From Neoechinorhynchus agilis (taxonomy: Eukaryota > Acanthocephala), in contig CM121342.1 of NCBI GenBank assembly GCA_051530055.1, forward strand, positions 1,426,001-1,490,000: a stretch of 64,000 nucleotides of DNA. Direction: 5' to 3'. A model generated the notes under the pieces. It did no database searches and had not been told where the DNA came from. It was given only the letters and a program-made list of their open reading frames with translations. Position numbers and translations under genes: made by a program. Positions 34,582 through 45,261 of the stretch are shown piece after piece (the first letter of the stretch is position 1; each line of letters starts with the position of its first letter).

Positions 34582-34806
34582 TCATGTATCCCGACGCAAC
34601 CGTGACGAACAGGGAAATGGAGTTTTAAGATTTCGTCGCTTAGGAGTAGCCTTCTGAACGTCCACATCATATCCATCGATTGTGTGGGTCTTTTCTAAGA
34701 CAATTCGATCGACCGGATCATAATCGTCGAACGTCACAAATCCAAAACCTCTCGGCTTTCCTTCAGCGATTTTAACAACAACCCAATCCGCAATGTTTCC
34801 ATGCTT
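34582..34806 (-). pseudogene. hnRNP A/B-type RRM fragment
   Basis: The minus-strand frame encodes [33 protein letters not shown] and [16 protein letters not shown], an RNA-recognition motif. RGFGFVTF is RNP1, and the DDYDPVD...K.H.I.G spacing is that of RRM2 in hnRNP A1/A2-type proteins. RNP2 and the first half of the domain are missing: a stop precedes the frame, and another follows about 20 codons after the homology ends. The fragment sits directly upstream of the Helitron helicase relic, on the same strand. It could be a gene piece captured by the Helitron, a processed-pseudogene scrap, or an isolated exon. It is not a functional RNA-binding domain by itself. Confidence 0.7.
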
Positions 34807-34955
34807 TTAGATGCTTCGTCCGTGTGGATTACCCTACTTTTAAAATAGACAGCAAACACCTTATAAGAAATCGTGAAATTAAAGTTTATGAACACGCATA
34901 AACGCATACGTTGAACAATGCTTCTTTATATTGTAAAGAAGTTGATCATTGCTGA

Positions 34956-35101
34956 TTAGAAAAATAGATATTGATTTATTGTTCTCAAAATTTCGTCCGT
35001 TTCGTCGAACTTCTTTAGGTTGTTACGAATAAACCACTTTAACAACCTGAAGAAGTCCGACGAAACATTGAGAATTTATAAATCTCTATTTTTCTCATCA
35101 C
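34956..35101. mobile_element. Foldback element of about 146 bp
   Basis: Left arm AAAAATAGATATTGATTTAT then TTGTTCTCAAAATTTCGTCC; right arm is the inverted counterpart ending TAAATCTCTATTTTTCTCATC; the arms pair for about 60 bp around a 17-bp loop (ACGAATAAACCACTTTA). The arm sequence also occurs as the edge of the composite satellite unit at 17615-17690 and, inverted, at 52840-52897, so the families are linked. Confidence 0.8.
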
Positions 35102-35129
35102 CAAAAAATGCCTTATATTATAAAATATT

Positions 35130-35490
35130 TTTTTGCTTTGGAACATCAACCGGACGAAGTGGGATCGGAGTAATTTTGAGCAACACGCATACAGGCGGAG
35201 TGATCGAAGTGAACCGAAAAAGCGATAGAATGATGTGGATGAGGATAGGTCTTGGAGGTAAATGTATGGTAATAGTGTCTTGTTATGCTCCACAAGTCGG
35301 CCTTCCACAGCAGGAGAAAGACGAGTTTTGGGAAGACTTGTATGACGTTATGCGAAATGTAACGAAAGAGGACCGATACGCTGTTTGTGGGGATTTCAAT
35401 GGTCATGTGGGAGCTGAAAACGTAGGATGTCACCAAGTGCATGGTACAAAAGGCCTCGGAAACAGAAATCAGGACTTGTTACTTCATCAG
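35130..35490 (+). mobile_element. RTE-type LINE, endonuclease fragment
   Basis: The plus-strand frame contains RSGIGVILSNTH, SDRMMWMRIGLGG, VSCYAPQVGLPQQEKDEFW and VCGDFNGHVGAENVG. This is the apurinic endonuclease-like domain of RTE-clade LINEs, with the GDFNGHVG metal-site motif intact. The fragment stops at about 35490, where an RLE-LINE piece begins. Confidence 0.85.
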
Positions 35491-35494
35491 TGAG

Positions 35495-35590
35495 AAGAGT
35501 TTCCACAGATGCCAGAGGAACAGCCTCCAACTACGCTCCCGATTCTCGTGTCGAAACTGCCAAAAATCTTGCTCGGGCGACCCAATCGCG
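35495..35590 (-). mobile_element. RLE-LINE scrap
   Basis: About 95 bp (TTTCCACAGATGCCAGAGG onward) matches 27418-27495 closely. It is wedged between an RTE fragment and a Gypsy fragment. Confidence 0.7.
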
Positions 35591-36250
35591 AGAAAGGAAG
35601 AGTTGGGAAACGCGTCCTTGGGTGCTATCGACGCGGATAGCCCATTCACCGTCGAATGCGACGCGTCTGATGTTGCCGTTTCGGCCACACCGAGCCAAAA
35701 CGGAAGACCTGTAGCCTTCATGTCCAGGACGCTCAAAAAGTGCGAGATGCGATATCCTGCCGTCGAAAAGGAGGCGATGGCAATCGTCGAAGCTGTCAGA
35801 AAGTGGATACCTCTACTGAATGGGAGACGTTTTCAGCTTTTTACTGGCCAACGATCGGTAGCTTTTATGATGGACAGTCGCCGCCGAACCAAAATTAAGA
35901 ACAGGTCGAGTATTATTACGCAATTTCGTGCGAAATAAAACAGAAGCGAATTCAACACATGCAAGAATACGATATGAAGATGGTACGGAAAGTTCAGTTT
36001 CGACCAAGGACCTTGCCAAACTTCCAGCACCCGATAGCACTAACGATAATCTCATCGAGTGCCCAGACGAAGACAGTCGAAGACCGGGTTCCGGTGATCC
36101 AAACGACTGCGAAACGAAGGTGCCACTAGAAGACAAAAAACTGTACCACTGATTGTTGTACTGAGGTATTATCGAGTCAACCTTCTACGAGTGCCCCGTA
36201 ACTCCGCAGATCTACACGAATACGACGAAGACCAGAACGATATCAGTGAA
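35590..36250 (+). mobile_element. Gypsy-type LTR retrotransposon fragment, fossil
   Basis: The first part (about 35620-35900) is the start of the RNase H region of a Gypsy-type polyprotein (FTVECDASDVAVSAT, RTLKKCEMRYPAVEKEAMAI). The second part (about 35930-36150) resembles the tail downstream of integrase (YEDGTESSVSTKDLAKLP). Reverse transcriptase, most of integrase and LTRs are absent, so it is a broken remnant of a different lineage from the copy at 23225-26720. Confidence 0.75.
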
Positions 36251-36539
36251 AACTCTAAGAGGGCGAGAATGACGTAATAATTATACACGACTAATTCTTC
36301 GTCGCCATAATTCAGCCGCTTACTAATCCGCTCGCACGAACGCATTCACGCATACCGTTATTTTCAAGTTGAATAAAACTGTTTGTGGCCACCACACTGG
36401 TCTCGTCGAGGTCACCAATTTAGCGGCGACACGTAACCAAGAAGTATTTTTATTGTTGTACTCTACAATGGTCCAATATGTGTTGTACCTGCTGCCGTTC
36501 GTCGGTACAAACTCCCTACGGTTGCACTTCGGGCATCTG

Positions 36540-36960
36540 AAAGAAGTCGTTCCGCAACGGCAGCGATGGGATGTACAAATCGGTACCCCAAGTCTCAGTG
36601 GTCACTGCAATCCTTACTGTCTCGTCGGAGTGTACCCAAAGAAGCGATCGTGATAGCGTTGAGCCAAGCACTCGGTGTGACCAAGTGAGTTCTATCCACC
36701 ACGTTACGAGAATCTGAAATAAAAGAGTTATGAACTCTCACAACCAGGAGTAAATCCTAATCTAATTAATTGCAGCCATTGACGGGTACCTGTTTGCGTG
36801 CCTAATCCATAGCTCTGAAATAAAGCAGGGACGCAAATTCTCAATTTGAAAGAAACACTCGAAAAATAAGCGACTTTCCAACTTCTTTGACCACGTGTAA
36901 TTCCTTCGGCGCCCGAGAAACCATAATGGTCAATCTCCAATCCCTTCTGCATAAGACACT
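36540..36960 (-). mobile_element. RLE-LINE fragment
   Basis: Nucleotide landmarks match the degraded copy at 14590-14900 in the same order and strand: CAGCGATGGGATG, CTCGTCGGAG, GATAGCGTTGAG, AGAGTTATG..TCTC and AACCATTGACGGGTACCT-like. It covers the segment between reverse transcriptase and endonuclease. Confidence 0.6.
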
Positions 36961-37119
36961 CTCGTTATCCCTAAATCAAGTAAATAATTATCACATAACC
37001 TCCCCATCCAGTCGTAGCTGATCCAAACCAAGTCTGAGCTCTAAATTCGATTAGCTTCCGGACCTCTCTTTGGGATAATCATTCGTTCTGAATCGGAAAC
37101 TTGTAAGGATTCCTCGATA

Positions 37120-38390
37120 AATCCATCACCCGCGACGATCAATGCAACTTCAATCTTTCTCATTTCTGCACCTGGTATGCTGAAATCCAAAATTCCCCTC
37201 ACTACCATAATCTACTTCAATACTCGTAACCTCCCCCCTAAACTGGATAAAATTTCACTCATTTCATCTGCCTCAAAAGCCGACGTAGTCGTCTTAACAG
37301 AAACGTGGCTTACCCCCTTTGACAACAATTCAGCGATCTTTCCCGGGTAATCTTCTTTCCTTCCATACCGCGAGGACCGTCGTGGGGGGTCTCAATTTAC
37401 ATACGACAATCGCTACCATACTCCTTATCTCTCATAGATTCTCTACAGAACACAGATCTGAGAAATGTCCTTAGAAAATTCACCATTGCTGGCGTCGATC
37501 GCTCTCCTGCCTCTCGTCCTGCGTCCTCTTTTCTCCAACTTAATTCTATGATAGAGCTCACAAACTAACACCACTTCTTAATTGCAGGCGAATTTCGCCC
37601 TTCTCCGAGTTGCACCAACTTATTGACTTCCCAGCTCGTCTTGATGTCCACCTTGACAAAGTGTTCAACAATATCGATACCTACTCATCCGAATCTAAAC
37701 TCCCTCCTTCCCTTGCGAACTCTGACCACTTTTCTGCCCTTATTAACCCCACCACCCGACTTCAGCGTATAATATCTCCCCGTTTACCCGTCTATGATAA
37801 ACGTGATCATCACATCCACATTTTTGTAAAATTGTTCAATTCTATGATTCACATTGTGATAAATCGATTAAGCGTGTGTTAATCGACCAGTCGACCAATC
37901 GATTAAAAACGTGTTAATCGACCTATCACATCTTCTCCCCCTTGGAACACAAATGACTCTTCCTTGGCCATGTCTTCTCTAAGTACAATCACAAAATATT
38001 CTCTAACTTCCACAATTTCCATGACTCTTCCTTGGCCATATCTTCTCTAAGTACAATCACAAAATATTCTCTAGCTTCCACAATTTCCAAGAAATTCATT
38101 CGAATCTTCAACCGTGAACCACCTTGGATAAACCCCATCCTGAAACTTCTTCAAAAGCAAGCTTCTAAGAGCTATCGAAATAACTCTCGAGACTCTCCTT
38201 GTTTACAAATAGCTTTAACTAACAAAATACTTATCGCCCGCAAAAAACTTTCCTTCCTTCGAAATTCGTTCGGGTGGGACTCTCTTGGTCTACGCAACGC
38301 TGATCCCTTTTCTAATTTAACCACTTCTGTATATCTATCAATCAGAACCTCTGCCCTGACTCAATTTATAATCTCTGCTCCACATCAGGC
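37120..38390 (+). mobile_element. Jockey/CR1-type LINE, endonuclease to linker, degraded
   Basis: The plus-strand peptide LIDFPARLDVHLDKVFNNI, then PPSLANSDHFSALI (37610-37750), matches the C-terminal half of the AP-type endonuclease of Jockey/CR1 LINEs, where S-D-H is catalytic. After it comes the linker LTNKILIARKK and the junction sequence ATCAGAACCTCTGCCCTGAC shared with 32101 and 54150. A 68-70-bp segment is duplicated in tandem (about 37951-38018 and 38020-38088). The frame is broken repeatedly. It ends at 38390 against an inverted LINE. Confidence 0.75.
37855..37929. repeat. Small inverted-repeat insertion in a LINE
   Basis: GTGATAAATCGATTAA at one end and its near-complement TTAATCGACCTATCAC at the other enclose a 30-bp tandem doublet built on AATCGATTAA...GTGTTAATCGACC. 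It interrupts the LINE between endonuclease and linker. Confidence 0.6.
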
Positions 38391-40473
38391 CAGGAGGTGT
38401 CAGGGTTGTTCATTAAGTTGTTGAAAAAGGATTTTAAATTTTTCCTACTTCTGCTTGAGCGAACTTTAAAAATGCATAAACATTTCGACTTATTCAACGA
38501 TAAGTTCATTTTAGATAAAAAGGAGTTAAGAAAATCAATACATTGCTCAATCAGGAGTTTCATTCTAGCTGCTCTGCAGGTGGAGATGACAAAAGTAAAA
38601 TCATCCGCGTAGCAGGTGAGCGAAGCCCGAACTTTAAAATTCTGAATCAAGTATTGTGATGCCATAAGGAAAGGAACCGGTGACAGAGGCGACCCCTGCG
38701 GAACATTATTGAACGGGTAGTAAAGTGTCTTTGAGGCGTCGTCTTCGTAGTAAAAGGATTTTGTAAATAAAATATTGTGAATACGTGTTATTAAATTGTG
38801 AGGTAGATTGAAAAATTCAAGCATTTCAATAATAAAAGAAAGAGAAATCAAAAGCTTGAGAAATGCCCACGGCAAGAATGGCTCGCATGGGCTGGTTAGA
38901 GCAGGAACAATTGGAGTAAACCTCTGCAAGGGCAGAATGAACTGATTTCCCTTTTAGAAAGCCATGACAGTTCGGAGAGATGCAATTATGTTCATTAATG
39001 AAAGATCTCAACCTATTTACAAGGGCGCGTTCATATGTGCTAACTAGAGGATTTTGAAGCGAAATTGAACGAACATCCTTTGGTTCAACAATAGCCTTCC
39101 TGCCATTTTTGATCAAGAAAATGCGTCTAGAAACATTGATATCCCTCCACTCGTATGGCGAACAGCATAGCATAGCCTTTGTAAGGAGGATTATGCAGTC
39201 CCTAGGAAGCAAGGTGAAAATTTTCGTCCCGGGGTAGCCGTTAGCCGAACCCAATTTCGGATTTGTGGACCAAACTTCGAGAATGTCATTTAATGAGATA
39301 TCAGTACGATTACGGATTAGTTTACGAAAACAAACTGACGGCACGTTGGTCGAGGAGCCTGCGGAATGGAAGTCAAAAGTTTGAGTAAGAATATCCTCCA
39401 AAGTCGAGGATTTTAAACAAGCCGTAATTTTTGATCTCCAAGGTACTTTACCCTTATTAGAAAAGGTACGCCACCAGTTTGAAGAGTAAGGTATGAGTGT
39501 AGCAAGAAAATCAGCATCCCATCGTTGTTGCTGTCGGCAACGGGCAGCCCATAGAAGGCTTGATAGGGTTTTGCATAGAAGGGTATCCCCAGAGCGTTGG
39601 GCTACATAGAGTTGGTGCCCAAGAAAACGAAGTGATCGGGTCACATAAGGGCGAGAGAAGGTTTTAACGGTGTGACATAAAAAAGAATTAGCGGCTTTAT
39701 TAACTAAGGAGTTTGCTAAAGGTAAAATATCTGACAACTTGCAATCAGAACCTAAGTGTAAGAAAATTTTCTCGCAAACTAGCCGAAAAAGCGGTAAATT
39801 TAAAAGGGATAAGTGATACACTTTGCGCAGGCTGTCAAAGCGACCAATGGACCAAATCAAGATGTCGTGTCCTAAGAGGACAAAATTGGAGACTTGGCGA
39901 TCATATTCGATTGAAAGGCTTAAAATTTTCTTCAATATTACTAGATCCAAAAAGGAGTGTTTGTTGGTAGAAATATTGTGAAAGGAAGGATTGTTAGGCA
40001 TGATAAGAGAATGGGAGAGATTGACAGCGTTAACAATGGCCCGAGACCATTTCAAGGATGGATCATTAAAATCTCCCACAATGAGATCGATGTTAGCCCC
40101 TAAGAGCCATTTGATTTTGTCTTTTACATGCGAACGATGAATGAGACCTGGTCTTATGTAAATATTCGCAAGGGAGAGATAGTTCTTTTTGAAAAGTATT
40201 TTAAAAATACTGTAGGACAACTCAGAGGAATAGGACATGATCAGTAAGGGAACAAGGGAAGATTGAAAAATGGATAAAAGGCCTTGTGTGGCAAGTCCAT
40301 AAGGAGGATGAACGAAAGATGTAAAAACCGAAGACTTTAAAAGGGGTAGATGAACATATAGTTGCTCTAAATTAAAAACGCTTTTCGACTCTTGAATGAG
40401 AGCTATGGATATTCCTGGTAAATATCGAGTGAGCTTAAAAGGTTGGTCGCACCCCCACAATTCCACTGCAACA
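38391..40473 (-). mobile_element. I/Jockey-type LINE ORF2: endonuclease plus partial reverse transcriptase
   Basis: The longest LINE frame in the window (40466-38826, 546 codons, minus) starts 10 bp after ORF1. Endonuclease landmarks: ALIQES (catalytic Glu, about residue 26), VGDFNDPSLKW (about 130-140), SFLDLVI (about 171-177) and LGHDIL (about 198), where most relatives have Ser-Asp-His. The reverse transcriptase begins near 39090 (RRIFLIKNGRKA). The frame changes near 38850, and motif B (VPQGSPLSP) and motif C (CYADDFTFV) lie in the next frame (38929-38366). The N-terminal QWNCGG is in yet another frame, so at least two frameshifts exist. The thumb and 3' end are missing: it is cut at about 38390 by the inverted LINE. 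A fairly recent but dead copy. Confidence 0.85.
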
Positions 40474-40475
40474 CC

Positions 40476-41021
40476 TTAACATTGCCTACCTTCTCCTGAG
40501 CCATCGAGTCGAAGTTTCTTCGCATTGGCATTTGAAATCAAATTGGCTGTTCCGTTGTCAATCAGCCTGGATTGGGTTTCAATTATTCTTGCAACGAATT
40601 CAGAAGTTGATTGATCTTCATCCATCGCAACATCATCCTCGTGCTGTGAGCGAGAGCCACCATTCGGCTTTTTGGCTGCTCGTGCAACCTCGCCTGACAC
40701 ATTCGCTCTTTTGAGTTTTGCAGAGCTTGGTTCTGGTAAACACGAGGAAAAAATAGTCGGAATGTTCATTAACTTATCAATTAAGGCGCTCATCTTTCTT
40801 TCAAAAGCCAGCATTGCCTCCGTAAAACGAGCTTGCATAATCATTAGAATCTTGTTACAAGCTTCATCTAATTTGCTCTCTAGCACCTCCTGACTATATA
40901 TTTCTACCTCTTGATCAACTTTTGGTTCACTGTCATGGCCGTCAATAATTTTGAGATCGGTTGGATCCATTGCATCCACATTAATTTTTTCATACGAGAA
41001 TCTACGCCACTTTACGAGCAA
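40476..41021 (-). mobile_element. LINE ORF1 of the same element
   Basis: An open frame of 181 codons ends 10 bp before ORF2, the usual dicistronic LINE layout. It is acidic at first, has a predicted coiled-coil stretch (about residues 45-85, EVLESKLDEACNKILMIMQ) and a basic middle (AKLKRANVSGEVARAAKK). No cysteine knuckles are present, unlike the ORF1 at 20400-22010, so the two belong to different families or this one is truncated. A non-LINE origin is possible but less likely given the spacing. Confidence 0.6.
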
Positions 41022-41319
41022 AGCTAAATGTATTGTCTTGATATTTTTATTATGATTTTCTTGTCGACATTATCAACATCACCGTTTAATAAACAAACGA
41101 ATTTCCTTCATCAGGTCTCTAGGTTTACAGTCTCATTAAATACTCATAACTTTGTGACTTTTCATTTTGTCTTCGAAAAAGTAAGCTTATTACAATTAAT
41201 TGATTTCTCCGGATATGTAATAACCGATTTTAGAACCGTGAATTATTTTTTTAAAAGTTTTTAAACACACACTATAAATTCTATGAATGAACATAGTTTC
41301 ATTTTCTTCAAATGTTATG

Positions 41320-41510
41320 TTTGTTCGGCAGCTTCCTTGATGGCCGCGGCATTGCCGCGTTGGATCGCCGCGCTGATTCGCTACAACAGGAAGCTGCTGG
41401 ATCGCATATCGCCGGTGGCATGTTTTAGCATCCCTCCCAGTCGTGAGAGGAAATAATCGGCTTCTTTGCCGAGACATACCAGTGTTTCCACCGCAATCGG
41501 GATGAAAATA
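41320..41510 (-). mobile_element. Diverged RLE-LINE C-terminus
   Basis: The minus strand encodes FIPIAVETLVCLGKEAD, then HATGDMRSSSFLL, then AIQRGNAAAIKEAAE, matching the order FVPFGVETYGALG, EATGDSRAGVFL, VQRGNAASV of the copy at 26790. It is more diverged than the other copies and may represent a second lineage. Confidence 0.7.
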
Positions 41511-41668
41511 ATAATCTTATGTTTTAATTCTACTTATCTTTGTGCACTCAGCTAAAACTTTTAAAATTTAAAAAGCCCGAAAATTAAAATAAGAACCGAA
41601 AATGTTGCTTAATCACTATGGTAACTCTAAATGTTTTGAAAGCTTTGAAGCTGTTTTTGGAAGTAACA

Positions 41669-43844
41669 ATGCCGCCAAAAAGAAGAAATAGAAGAAAAAA
41701 TGCCAGGATCAACACTAAGACAAAAATAATGAAATCTCCTTCGCGAAAACTGGTACGATGTCGCTTTTATAGATAAAGGGTTCGGAAAGTAAAATGCTTT
41801 CTTATAGGTTGAAAATCAGATCGTTAAACTAAAGACAGAATTGGCTGCTGTAAATGAAGAAGGAAAATATTACAAACTGCGTGTTCGGGACGCCGAGCGA
41901 GTTATTGGCGAACAAAACGAACGCTATTCGAAGCCATCTCGTATTAATATGCAACCAACATTAGAAGTTATTTCGTTTAAAAAGTTTAAATACCAGTAAA
42001 TTCGGAAATTGTTTAGGCCATTACGAAGCATTTTAAAAGATTGCAAGTGTCCCGAAAGGACGAATTAGAAGAGACTGAAAATAAGAGACGGGAACTGTTG
42101 AGTAATGTGATTCGCTGTGACCAGCGAGTTTGGAACGATCTTCTAAAACAACGACTGATAACAATAACCAGTGAGATCGAGAAGCGGCAGATGATGATGA
42201 GAGATCTTCGAGAAGCCGATAGGGTACGATATGGAGCGCTGTTGCTGTTATTAAATTATTTTATGAGAATTCATCTGACGAACAGATTTATCGGTTTTTT
42301 GGTTTTCTACTTTTATTTAAGATCTTTCTAATTTCTGGAAAATTCCTGTGCGATTCTTTTAAAAACCAACGTTTTAATGCAATGTTCCTCACGTGAATTG
42401 TTTTTAAGAACTTTTATATCTTTTAGGAAAATGAAGCTGTAATCGCTGAGATATACTCACGAATCCCGCAAGTCTTTGAAGAAGCTCGTTGTCAAGCCGA
42501 GAATATCTATAAAAGTCATAAGAAACGGATAGAAGCAATCGGGGATTTATTAGTTGCTCACGTTCAAAATATGTTCAGCGATTTAAACGAAGATAAAAAA
42601 CAAGCAGCAATGTCAACAATTGAGAGATCCGCCGAAATCCGGAATAAAATATCAAGCTTAAAAACAAAACAACAAGCTAATATGGAAGTTTGTGGATTGC
42701 TTTTTCGTTCTATTGGATTACAATTCGATTCGTGATGTTTAGGTTCATATTGAACAAATGAAAGAAACATTACGAACTAAACGAATTGAAGCACGCAGTC
42801 TGGAGGTATCAAATGAACGCACGAAGGAGTTGATACGTTCATTACCAAGCGATTTTGAGAACGAGCAGTCAATCTTGACACTATCCCACGACAATGCGGT
42901 GCTTCGAGATCTTGTCAGTATCGATTAAAGTAGTAATTACATTTAAAAAATTGGAGAACACTAAGATTAATTTTGAAAATTACACATCACGTAAAATTAA
43001 GATAGAAACATTGCGTCATTTCTTTTCGCAATCTTTCTATTTTTTTCTAATTAATGCTAGAAGCTGTGTTTTTATTTTGATGAGTATTTTACAATTATTA
43101 CATTTGGTTTCATTTTCCACCATTGAATTCAATTAAATTTAGATCTAAATATTTCTGCCCGTGATCATTTTAAAAGTAAAACTCAATTAATTCCACAATC
43201 GTATTTTTACATTATTAAACCGTGGCGATATCCGGATTTTATTCCATCGATTATAGGTCGTATGACCATCAGAGCTTGTAAAATTTAGATAAAAGATTTT
43301 GTGGTTCAGAAGTCTTCGATGTCCGAAAGAGGAACGGATGAGTATTCGTATCCCCAAATTTCAGAGATAAATGAGAATTTAATAACGAATCTCAACAAAA
43401 AGGATTTTATCGACATCTCAAAAGACATAAAAAGGCTTTCAAATCCTAAGGACGTTCGTAGGGGTCTAAGCGAGCATGAAAAGCGTCGGATAGAAAAAGT
43501 GAGTGTTTACAATACCGGAATTTACATGCGACATCACCGTTTGAAGGTTTTGTCTGAAACGCCCATGAAAAACGAAGATAGGAATCCGGCAGACGACCTG
43601 GATGAAAACGCATACCGTACAATCCTTATAGAACTCGGAAATTCTCATAAGGTTGAGGAATTAAACTTTTAAGCTTTCTTATTAAGAACATCTCAAACAG
43701 AAGCATCTTCGTATGTTAAAAATGGTTGAATGCGCATCTATCGAAAACGCCGAATTCAAAAACATTGATTTCAATGTTCATCGAAATATCGTCATTGCTT
43801 GCAAGAACGCACTATTGAAAAATGTTAAAATGTCTGAAAGTTGA
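41669..43844 (+). CDS. Unrecognised coiled-coil protein, eight exons
   Basis: Exons: 41669-41752, 41808-41966, 42017-42223, 42427-42687, 42743-42917, 43143-43256, 43296-43498 and 43701-43844. All join in phase and give about 448 residues. Introns are 55, 50, 203, 55, 225, 39 and 202 bp, with GT..AG ends, several with weak donors (GTTATT, GTTTGT); the last donor is a strong GTGAGT. Reading through that donor gives an alternative end at 43672. The start is the first ATG, with a basic N-terminus (MPPKRRNRRKN). Most of the protein is charged helix with heptad character: QIVKLKTELAAV, DELEETENKRRELL, EEARCQAENIYKSHKK, EQMKETLRTKRIEA. There is no membrane segment or catalytic motif. Such proteins are often structural, ciliary or centrosomal, but I cannot assign it. 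It is convergent with the next gene (468 bp apart). Confidence 0.75.
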
Positions 43845-44312
43845 TGTGAGCCTATAAAAATATTTTATTATAACCAAATCAACTAAAACTAAAAATTATA
43901 AAAACAAATTGATTTAAAATCTTAAATGGAAATCAGATATCGTTACTTTTGCAAAGTGCATATAAAAATTAAGTTAAGAACTGTATCAAACACTAAAAAA
44001 TTTGTTGTTCTTTTAAGGGAATTGTTATTTTTGAAAATTAATTGCAACTTAATGATAAAAATGTGTCGCTACATTAAACAATAAAGATGGATAAATTTTT
44101 TGTCATTTTTAGCGCTCTCCTTACTTCTGTGAAAATATTCATGCATCGAAATTTAAAACCGTACTTAATTTTTAGTTTGTTTAGTTATAGACTGAACGAA
44201 AACTATCTGATTATTTAAATTAAAGTCGCTTTCGTGTTCTTAACGAGTTGTAAAAAACTGAACCAAGTGCGTATTTTATAACCGTCGAATTCCTTTTTAA
44301 CAAATGGTTCAT
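43845..44312. other. Convergent intergenic region
   Basis: AT-rich 468 bp between the stops of two convergent genes; it should contain both 3' untranslated regions. No other feature seen. Confidence 0.5.
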
Positions 44313-45086
44313 TCAGCAAAATTGATTTTGAAATACTGTTGTTGGAACCATATAAACATCAATTGTCCTAATCGGGAATTCGCTTCCGTCAAACCTAACG
44401 TTCAAACATTGATCGGTTTGTGGTAATTCAGAATAATAATATTCATTATAAGAAGAATTCGTTTGTTGCATACTTGGCGAATACTGATAGTCAGGATTTG
44501 ATGGCACGTATCTTTGATCGAGTTGCGGGAACTCTCCGTAGCTGGAATATGATGGGGAACTTTCAACATCTTTTGCTCGTGCAGTACTTCGTTGACATTT
44601 TTGTTTTCTTTGATCGAGCGTATCTATGTCTTTGCCTTTAAATTTACTATAACTTTCAATATTTGATTGCTTACGGCCGGACAATCTATCAGAAAATCGG
44701 TCGAGTGAGGTGTATCTATAATTCTCCGACTCCTGAATTTGATATCTTCGTTTTTGAGCTTTTATCGCTGTTTTTATTGGCTTTGTGTTGTTTCTTGAAA
44801 TCAAAAGTAATGGAATTGCTAACTCAAACTTTTCCCGAATTTCATGAACGAATTCATTACCGTGCAGCTTCATTTTAACATCCGATTGTTTGAATTTTAT
44901 TTCAACCGTTCTTCGTATTTCTGGCTCCAAATTCAACATACTCTATTGTCTCATTTATATTTGGGATCCTTCTTCGTTAATGTTCTCAACAACAGCTTCC
45001 AATTTTATACAAAAATCTAAATTTGTTTCCATTTGTACACATGTGAGCGAGTAATCGTGAAGAGGACCCGATTTACATTGTGACAT
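44313..45086 (-). CDS. Unrecognised Tyr/Ser/Gln-rich protein, two exons
   Basis: Exon 1 (45086-44994) begins MSQCKSGPLHDYSLTC; a 51-bp intron (44993-44943, donor GTTGTT, acceptor GACAATAG) removes the two in-frame stops; exon 2 (44942-44313) runs to a stop. The product has about 240 residues. The first 90 look folded (VEIKFKQSDVKMKLHG, FVHEIREKFELAIP); the rest is low-complexity, rich in Ser, Tyr, Gln and Lys (SSPSYSSYGEFPQLDQ, NSSYNEYYYSE), ending in a short hydrophobic strand. No known domain is recognised. A small RNA-associated or nuclear scaffold protein would fit the composition, but that is a guess. An upstream exon is possible (acceptor-like TTTATGTAG near 45100). Confidence 0.55.
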
Positions 45087-45261
45087 TTGAATTAGAGATT
45101 CTACATAAAGAGCGAAATCCTCGTAAACATTTCAAGAATTTACGGTATTACCTTTTTAGATCTATTAAATAAGGTGCAATGTCGTAACAATGCCATATTA
45201 TGAAGTTTTTTCTTTAATTTACTCTCTATGGAAGCAGCATATCTGCAAATCCTTTCTAGGT

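Noticed and set aside
43279-43296. An 18-bp intron (GTAAAATTTAG...AAAAG) in the coiled-coil gene
   Set aside because: It keeps frame, but a 39-bp intron with the same acceptor also does and is more plausible.
44940-44960. Reassigned stop codons (in-frame TAA and TAG between two open stretches)
   Set aside because: A 51-bp intron of the usual size explains both, and other genes here use standard stops.
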